A stretch of 48,059 nt of DNA. Source: Marinicella pacifica (GTDB lineage Bacteria > Pseudomonadota > Gammaproteobacteria > Xanthomonadales > Marinicellaceae). The notes beneath the pieces were generated by a model that made no database searches, had not been told where the DNA came from, and worked only from the letters and a program-made list of their open reading frames with translations. Shown here in pieces: positions 43,095-48,059 of the stretch (its first letter is position 1; every line of letters begins with the position of its first letter). The stretch covers positions 1-48,059 of the forward strand of contig NZ_BMEO01000015.1 of NCBI RefSeq assembly GCF_014636635.1, read 5' to 3'. Both the position numbers and the translations under genes were made by a program.

Positions 43095-45695
43095 TTATTC
43101 TGTATTCAAGATTTGCGAGACCAGCATCGCTTCCTGCTTCCAGGGTGAATCCATAACCGCCTGCAGATAAGGGAAATCACTATTATTGACTTGTCTGTTG
43201 TCATGTTTTAGCTGACAGACATCAGCAAGATAACGGTAAACGTTGGGCAGTTGCCAGGTTTTTGGATAAAGCCCTATAGCTTTACTGGCTGTATTATTAG
43301 CTGATTGATAACATTTTTGCCAGTTATCCTGTGTTGCACTTACTAACGCAATTAAGAAATAATAATCTACATCGTCTGTAGGTGAATCGGTTTCATCAAT
43401 AAAATTCTTTGCTTTCATCAAAAACTTATTCGCTTGTTCAAATTGACCCATCTTTATAGCCAAATCAGAGTTAAGCAAATAAAATTGACTTAATTCTGCT
43501 GCTTTAGTTAACTGGCTATCAGTTATATCAATTGATAATAGAAGTTTACTCGCCTTATCAAGTTCGTTATTCAAAATTAAATACTTTATGGCGAGCATTT
43601 TAGTCATAGCAATAACTGTTGGTGGTAGTCCAATTTGGGTAAACTCATCAAGCATTTGATTCTGTAGCTTTACAGCCTTATCAATCTGGTTTCCCAAATA
43701 ATATGCTTCTGCAAATGTAGCCTTAACAATGGTATTGTTAAGGTGTTCTTGGGTATATACGGATACAAATTTTTGTTTAATCTCTTCCACTAGCGTATCA
43801 TTTAAAGATTCAGGATTTAAAAGAGATTTGTATCTAAACTGTAAAGCGAGTGCATTCAAATATAGTCCAGAATCTTCTCCATATTCCTTTTTGTAGAAGG
43901 AAAGTGTTTCTTCCAAATTTAAATAACCTTTCTCTAGTTGCATTAAGCTAACTCTAGAGTTTGCTAATGCAAAATGTGCTTTTGCAGCAATCTCTGGTTC
44001 TGGTTTCAACTTGAGTATAGATTCTGATACTTTTATAGATTTTGAAACCTCCCCTAATCCAACGTAACAAAATTGTAAGTTGCTTAAAATAGAAAGCTGA
44101 AATTTATCACGACCATCATGGGGTATAGCAGATGCTAATTCTAAAGCTAAAATAGCAGTAGTTACACAGCTTTGAAAATTTGCCAAATTGTGTAACAAAA
44201 CAACCTTTTCTGCTAATAATTCAATCCTGATTTTTTGATGATGAGTGTTTTCAATAATTTTCAAAGCCTCATCAATAACATCCAAAGACTCGTTATACTT
44301 TCCCCAACTATTATAAGTTTGTGAAATCATAAAAGCATGTTTGGCTAATCTCTCTGGTGGTACAGTTTCTTCATTTTTAAGCAAGTTTACAGCTTTACTC
44401 ATGAACTCTCGCATCTTTAGATCAGGATCACCGCCATTAAATGCATTCATTAATTTAAAATTTGTATTTAAGAAATTTGAATAACTTTCAAGTTCTTTGT
44501 TTGTTTGCAATGTTAACTCTTTCTGCAAAATCGCCTCTTGCCATTGCCAGGCAGCAAGACCAGATGCCGCTAATGTCATGAGCAAGGTGATTCCAAAAAT
44601 GGATGCAGCTATACGGTTTCTCGATACAAATTTTCTAAACTTATACCAGCTGCTGGGGGCTCTGGCTTTAATGGGTCTTTGTGACAGGATTGCATTAAGA
44701 TCGTTGGCAAAATCTTCACCATTTTTATAGCGCACATTAAGATCTTCGGCTGTGGCTGTAATAAGTACCAAAGCTAAATCAGCGACGGCTTGATTGTTAA
44801 GGCCTTGCCAGATTTTTTTGTTTTCTTGACGAGAAAGTTGTAACCGCTGTTCTATGTTGTTGATTGATTTGAGTTTATGGTCAGAATTCACTGGTAGCAC
44901 TAAATCAAGCATTACAACGCCAAGTGAAAAAATGTCACTTCTGATACTTAATGGCTTCCCTGCCAACTGCTCGGGGCTGGCATAAGACGGTGTGAGTCCT
45001 GCGCTGAGGGTTTGCTCTTCACTTTCGTGAATCGAGGTCATGACTTTAGCCACACCAAAATCAATCAGTTTAGGCTCACCCTGGTCGGTGACCATGATGT
45101 TACTGGGTTTAATGTCGCGGTGTAAAACCAACCGGCTGTGGGCATGTGAAACGGCGCTGATGACTTTTAAAAAGAGCTGAATAATGGCTTTAATCGAGAG
45201 GTTTTCATCTTCACAATATTGTCGAATGGTTTTGCCGCGGATAAACTCTGTGGCAATAAAGTGACCAAAATTGTCAATTGTTCCCCAATCTTTGATGGAA
45301 GCGATATTGGGGTGTTCCAATGAGGCCAAAATCTTGGCTTCTTGTTCGAGGGCTATTTTTGTGGTTTTGCTGGTGTTACTTTGATGCGCCACTTTAATGG
45401 CAACAGACAAATCTATGTCGGCACGATGTCCCTGAAGCACCATACCCATTCCGCCAACACCAAGAATACCCTCAACACGGTATTCATCAATAACCTGGGG
45501 TATCTGGAAAGATGAACTTTGGTGGTCGTCAGGTTTTGCAGGGATACCGAATTGGGTCGGTTCTGCCTTGAGCAGTGCATCCAGTTCATCCGCCATTTTG
45601 GGATCATCTAATCTGAGTTTTTCTATGACCTTTTGTTGCTCTACACGATCTAACTGATGGCACCGATTAAATAATTCCACTATACTGTTTGGCAT
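43095..45695 (-). CDS. Membrane Ser/Thr protein kinase with C-terminal TPR region
   Basis: The 866-residue protein has an N-terminal helical segment (1-60) and a Hanks-type kinase domain (about 72-340). The G-loop is GVGGMGMV (79-86), catalytic Lys101, HRDIKPSN (192-199), IDFGVAK (211-217) and the activation loop TPSYASPEQL. One membrane helix (362-384) and a long TPR-like helical region (about 400-860) follow. All catalytic residues are intact. A good GAGGA ribosome site precedes the ATG. It is divergent from an ECF-type sigma factor gene, the arrangement of kinase-controlled ECF systems (PknT/EcfP in Vibrio, PknS/EcfK in Xanthomonas). The TPR part is AT-rich. Confidence 0.93.
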   Translation of the reverse strand: MPNSIVELFNRCHQLDRVEQQKVIEKLRLDDPKMADELDALLKAEPTQFGIPAKPDDHQSSSFQIPQVIDEYRVEGILGVGGMGMVLQGHRADIDLSVAIKVAHQSNTSKTTKIALEQEAKILASLEHPNIASIKDWGTIDNFGHFIATEFIRGKTIRQYCEDENLSIKAIIQLFLKVISAVSHAHSRLVLHRDIKPSNIMVTDQGEPKLIDFGVAKVMTSIHESEEQTLSAGLTPSYASPEQLAGKPLSIRSDIFSLGVVMLDLVLPVNSDHKLKSINNIEQRLQLSRQENKKIWQGLNNQAVADLALVLITATAEDLNVRYKNGEDFANDLNAILSQRPIKARAPSSWYKFRKFVSRNRIAASIFGITLLMTLAASGLAAWQWQEAILQKELTLQTNKELESYSNFLNTNFKLMNAFNGGDPDLKMREFMSKAVNLLKNEETVPPERLAKHAFMISQTYNSWGKYNESLDVIDEALKIIENTHHQKIRIELLAEKVVLLHNLANFQSCVTTAILALELASAIPHDGRDKFQLSILSNLQFCYVGLGEVSKSIKVSESILKLKPEPEIAAKAHFALANSRVSLMQLEKGYLNLEETLSFYKKEYGEDSGLYLNALALQFRYKSLLNPESLNDTLVEEIKQKFVSVYTQEHLNNTIVKATFAEAYYLGNQIDKAVKLQNQMLDEFTQIGLPPTVIAMTKMLAIKYLILNNELDKASKLLLSIDITDSQLTKAAELSQFYLLNSDLAIKMGQFEQANKFLMKAKNFIDETDSPTDDVDYYFLIALVSATQDNWQKCYQSANNTASKAIGLYPKTWQLPNVYRYLADVCQLKHDNRQVNNSDFPYLQAVMDSPWKQEAMLVSQILNTE

Positions 45696-45735
45696 GTAAG
45701 TCCTCGCTAATCAACTCTTTTTTAGTCAATATATA
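45696..45735. promoter_or_regulatory. 40-bp divergent gap between kinase and sigma factor genes
   Basis: The gap holds TTTTTTA and a TATAT-rich stretch next to the sigma start, but is too short for two separate full promoters. At least one promoter must therefore overlap coding sequence, or the two may be mutually exclusive. Confidence 0.45.
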
Positions 45736-46287
45736 ATGAGCCCAACAAAAGGTCAAATAACCATCCTCATTCAGAAGTGGCATCATGGTGATGCTGAAGC
45801 CGGAAAAAAGTTAATTACAATTACCTACCAAAAGCTTGTAAACATGGCCCGCCAAAAACACCGACAAGTGGGTGGCATTTCACTGAATCCTCAGGAAGTG
45901 GTGCATGAAGCTTATGAACGCATCGGGCGCGCTGTTGACCAAAATCCCCCGGAAAACAGTCTGGGTTTTTATAACTTGGCTTCTGCCATTTTGCATGCCA
46001 CCTGTGTTGATCTTTTGCGTCAACGCATGGCCATCAAACGACAAAAACCGGTCTTGTCTTTATCGGCCGGGCTGTCACAACCTGATCACACCCTGTTACA
46101 CATATTAACTTTGATTGATGACCTACAAGCACTTCATCCGCGCCATGCCATGGCTTTTCGCTTACATACTTTATCCGGTGTGAGCATCGTTGAAACCGCT
46201 GATATGCTTAACTGCAGTCAGGCGACGGTTTCCAGAGATGTTGATTTTGCCAGGCGATGGCTGGCTGTTCGATTACAAAGTGGTTAA
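45736..46287 (+). CDS. ECF-type RNA polymerase sigma factor
   Basis: The 183-residue protein has a sigma region 2 (YQKLVNMARQKHRQVG, NPQEVVHEAYERI) and region 4 with a helix-turn-helix (SGVSIVETADMLNCSQATVS). Segment length and order fit the ECF43-like group whose genes neighbour Ser/Thr kinases. No anti-sigma factor is adjacent, so phosphorylation by the divergent kinase is the likely control. The start lies only 40 bp from the kinase start and has no Shine-Dalgarno motif. The 3' end overlaps the ATP-grasp stop by 4 bp (convergent). Confidence 0.9.
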   Translation: MSPTKGQITILIQKWHHGDAEAGKKLITITYQKLVNMARQKHRQVGGISLNPQEVVHEAYERIGRAVDQNPPENSLGFYNLASAILHATCVDLLRQRMAIKRQKPVLSLSAGLSQPDHTLLHILTLIDDLQALHPRHAMAFRLHTLSGVSIVETADMLNCSQATVSRDVDFARRWLAVRLQSG

Positions 46288-47471
46288 TCCACCAGTTCGA
46301 TGACTGACTGGTCATCATGGCATATTCGATCAATATCCGCCCTGATCTGGTTATAGGTGTCGGCACTGAAAAAACAATGTCCGACACTTTCACCGACGCC
46401 TTCGCGCGGTTTAATGTTATCACCGGGGTTGACCTTGATGTGGGTTCTGGCCAGTGTGGGATAATTTGATTTTACCGGATGATAAACTTTTTTCACCTGG
46501 CCCGCACCGGGATGAAACAGAACAACCCCACAAATCCGGTCGGGTGTTTTAGGCAGATTTTGAACCGGTATTCCCAGCTCAAGCTGAACAAATACATTCC
46601 ACGGATCAAAGCCATAGGCGCAGCTAATTAATTCCATGATGTAGCCGCCGGGCGGGCGTAAGGCGATTTCACCGAATAGCAAGCCGTTTTTGTCTCGATA
46701 ATATTCAAGATGGGTTAAACCCCATTTAATGTTGAGCATCTTAACCACCCGGTCATTGAATGCGCGGATACGCTTTTGCTCGTCATCCGAAAAGCCGGCA
46801 GGAACGATATTCGCCACTTTATTGGTGTGGTATTCGGTGATACTGGAAAAGACTATTTGGCCATCATGAATAAAGGACTCGATACTGCCCTCCGGGGCAT
46901 CGATAAATTGCTCGTAAAGACGTCCGGGCCTAAGCAAGGGCCCAAGTTCTTTTTCTGTGTGTGTTATCACCACATTGCGCCCACCGGAATTTTTACGGTC
47001 TTTAACCACCACCGGCAAACCTAATTCTTCGGTCAGTGCTGCAGTATTTACATCCTTATGATGCGGTACAAAATGAGCCATCGGAATGTTGTGTTCTTTT
47101 AAATAGTTCTTCATGGCTAATTTATCCGTGCAACGATTTAACAAGGCTTTAGAAGAACGGCGGGCATCATAAATTGTTCTCAGAACGGCGGCCGGAAACA
47201 CCCCTGATTCGGTACCGGCAATCACATGCGTGGGTGTTTTTTTGAATGACAGTCCATGGCGAATTAAATCGTCAGTTTTTGTGGCTTTACTGAGAGCCGA
47301 AAAAGGTATCACACAGATTTTATGCACACCCGGCGGGGTTGTTTTAAGTGGTTTTTCAGTGAGCACTGAATAACTCACGCCCATTTGATGAATGGCTTTG
47401 GCCAATTGTTGCCGATAGCCTGCAATCACAATATGGTATGAATCAGATGAAATTCGGATTTTAACCGCCAT
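46284..47471 (-). CDS. ATP-grasp domain enzyme (carboxylate-amine ligase family)
   Basis: The 395-residue protein has a pre-ATP-grasp N-terminal domain (KIRISSDSYHIVIAGYRQQL), the central ATP-grasp fold with LPVVVKDRKNSGGRNVVI near 155-172 and a Mg-binding FGEIALRPPGGYIMELI near 270. It probably joins a carboxylate to an amine or thiol. Substrate is not visible and no peptide or cofactor cluster is adjacent. It is convergent with the sigma factor and lies downstream of the ssb terminator. Confidence 0.85.
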   Translation of the reverse strand: MAVKIRISSDSYHIVIAGYRQQLAKAIHQMGVSYSVLTEKPLKTTPPGVHKICVIPFSALSKATKTDDLIRHGLSFKKTPTHVIAGTESGVFPAAVLRTIYDARRSSKALLNRCTDKLAMKNYLKEHNIPMAHFVPHHKDVNTAALTEELGLPVVVKDRKNSGGRNVVITHTEKELGPLLRPGRLYEQFIDAPEGSIESFIHDGQIVFSSITEYHTNKVANIVPAGFSDDEQKRIRAFNDRVVKMLNIKWGLTHLEYYRDKNGLLFGEIALRPPGGYIMELISCAYGFDPWNVFVQLELGIPVQNLPKTPDRICGVVLFHPGAGQVKKVYHPVKSNYPTLARTHIKVNPGDNIKPREGVGESVGHCFFSADTYNQIRADIDRICHDDQSVIELVD

Positions 47472-47493
47472 AGGAATGTTGCAATAAAGGGTA

Positions 47494-47521
47494 TAAAAAA
47501 AGCCTGTTTGTTCAGGCTTTT
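47494..47521 (-). terminator. Intrinsic terminator of ssb
   Basis: On the minus strand AAAAGCCTG (47521-47513) pairs with CAGGCTTTT (47506-47498) around a 6-base loop and is followed by a run of T (47500-47494). It lies 20 bp beyond the ssb stop. It separates ssb from the downstream ATP-grasp gene on the same strand. Confidence 0.9.
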
Positions 47522-47541
47522 ATGTATTGAAAGCGTGCCCT

Positions 47542-48000
47542 TTAAAACGGGATTTCATCATCGAAATCATCGTAATTGGGGCCGTTATCGTTGCTGTTAT
47601 TGTTGTTATTGGATGGGTTCTTGGCTTTTGGGGCTGAGGGCATGTTACCGCCACCTCCCATTGAGCCGCCACTACCGGGACGGCCGCCAAGCATTTGTAA
47701 CTCATTGGCGATGATTTCGGTGGTGTAGCGGTCGTTACCGGACTTGTCCTGCCATTTATTGGTGCGCAACTGACCTTCAATATAGACCTGCGAACCTTTT
47801 TTCAGGTATTCGCCGGCAATTTCAGCCAGGCGGCGGAAAAACACCACGCGGTGCCACTCAGTGCGTTCCTGTTTGTTGCCGTCCTTGTCATTCCAGGCCT
47901 CAGTGGTGGCCACTGAAATGGTGGTAACGGCAGCGCCTGCGGGGGTGTAACGGACTTCTGGATCTTGGCCCAAATTGCCCACCAGGATGCAATTCCTCAT
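47542..48000 (-). CDS. ssb: Single-stranded DNA-binding protein
   Basis: The 152-residue protein has the OB-fold ([18 protein letters not shown] at the start, [22 protein letters not shown]) and an acidic/glycine-rich tail ending [10 protein letters not shown], the tip that recruits repair proteins. No other in-frame start is available before an upstream TAA. It ends in a clear intrinsic terminator. The upstream part of the window ends 59 bp beyond the start, with a palindrome. Confidence 0.97.
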   Translation of the reverse strand: MRNCILVGNLGQDPEVRYTPAGAAVTTISVATTEAWNDKDGNKQERTEWHRVVFFRRLAEIAGEYLKKGSQVYIEGQLRTNKWQDKSGNDRYTTEIIANELQMLGGRPGSGGSMGGGGNMPSAPKAKNPSNNNNNSNDNGPNYDDFDDEIPF

Positions 48001-48016
48001 ATTGACTATTCTATAC

Positions 48017-48045
48017 TGACATATAAGTTATTGTTTTATATGTCA
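48017..48045. promoter_or_regulatory. 10-bp palindrome upstream of ssb
   Basis: TGACATATAA (48017-48026) and TTATATGTCA (48036-48045) are perfect inverted copies, 9 bp apart and 17 bp from the ssb start codon. This could be an operator or a 5' leader stem. It is not the CTGT-N8-ACAG LexA box. Confidence 0.55.
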
Positions 48046-48059
48046 TTTACTTACGTCAT

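Overview
The window looks like chromosomal DNA from a free-living, probably marine gammaproteobacterium with moderate GC. Evidence is the gene set: clpS-clpA next to infA, ung, ftsEX, gspCDEF, a CIO-type bd oxidase, ssb and gammaproteobacterial lipid-modification genes. The many secreted proteins ending in an IFxDGFE-like tail recall Marinicella/Lysobacterales genomes. The genus is an inference and cannot be proved from this text. No rRNA, tRNA, intact transposase or CRISPR array was seen.

Layout. (1) 1-776: the edge of an integron-type cassette array. It holds one complete minus-strand cassette encoding a PDDEXK-like nuclease, with a well-formed attC (15-119) whose arms carry extrahelical bases. 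To its right lies a repeat-bearing, gene-free stretch. (2) 777-10602: a fatty-acid modification cluster. On the minus strand these are a desaturase, an FAD amine-oxidase-like protein, DUF1365, CFA synthase, DUF2878, DUF1295, a second CFA-like methyltransferase, a histidine kinase and a response regulator, almost all overlapping or touching. Divergent to them are an NTF2-like and a chalcone-isomerase-like protein. A two-component system sits where related clusters often have ChrR/RpoE. (3) 10639-15956: a secreted protein, a DUF523/DUF1722 protein, clpS-clpA and infA. (4) 16048-28358: a long minus-strand run with an acyl-CoA dehydrogenase, gspC-D-E-F, ftsE-X, a double-receiver regulator, ung and a large secreted protein. 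(5) 28555-31077: the cydAB-type oxidase with a 38-residue DUF2474/CydX-like subunit. (6) 31124-36979: two small AT-rich genes of unknown function, a 1229-residue modular secreted protein with about 750-bp internal repeats, and a YddG-like exporter. (7) 36976-46287: two stress- or envelope-type minus-strand operons, CHASE2/small secreted protein/M48 protease/GNAT and Ser-Thr kinase/DUF4282/LRR protein. The second is divergent from an ECF-type sigma factor by only 40 bp. (8) 46284-48059: an ATP-grasp enzyme and ssb with a clear terminator and an upstream palindrome.

Themes. The most interesting points are the integron cassette with a nuclease gene, the lipid cluster with a captive two-component system, the kinase/ECF pair with its secreted LRR operon, and a shared C-terminal tail (D-[LT]-I-[FY]-x-[DH]-G-F-type) on four otherwise unrelated exported proteins. 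The same window carries gspCDEF, a possible but unproven export route for them.
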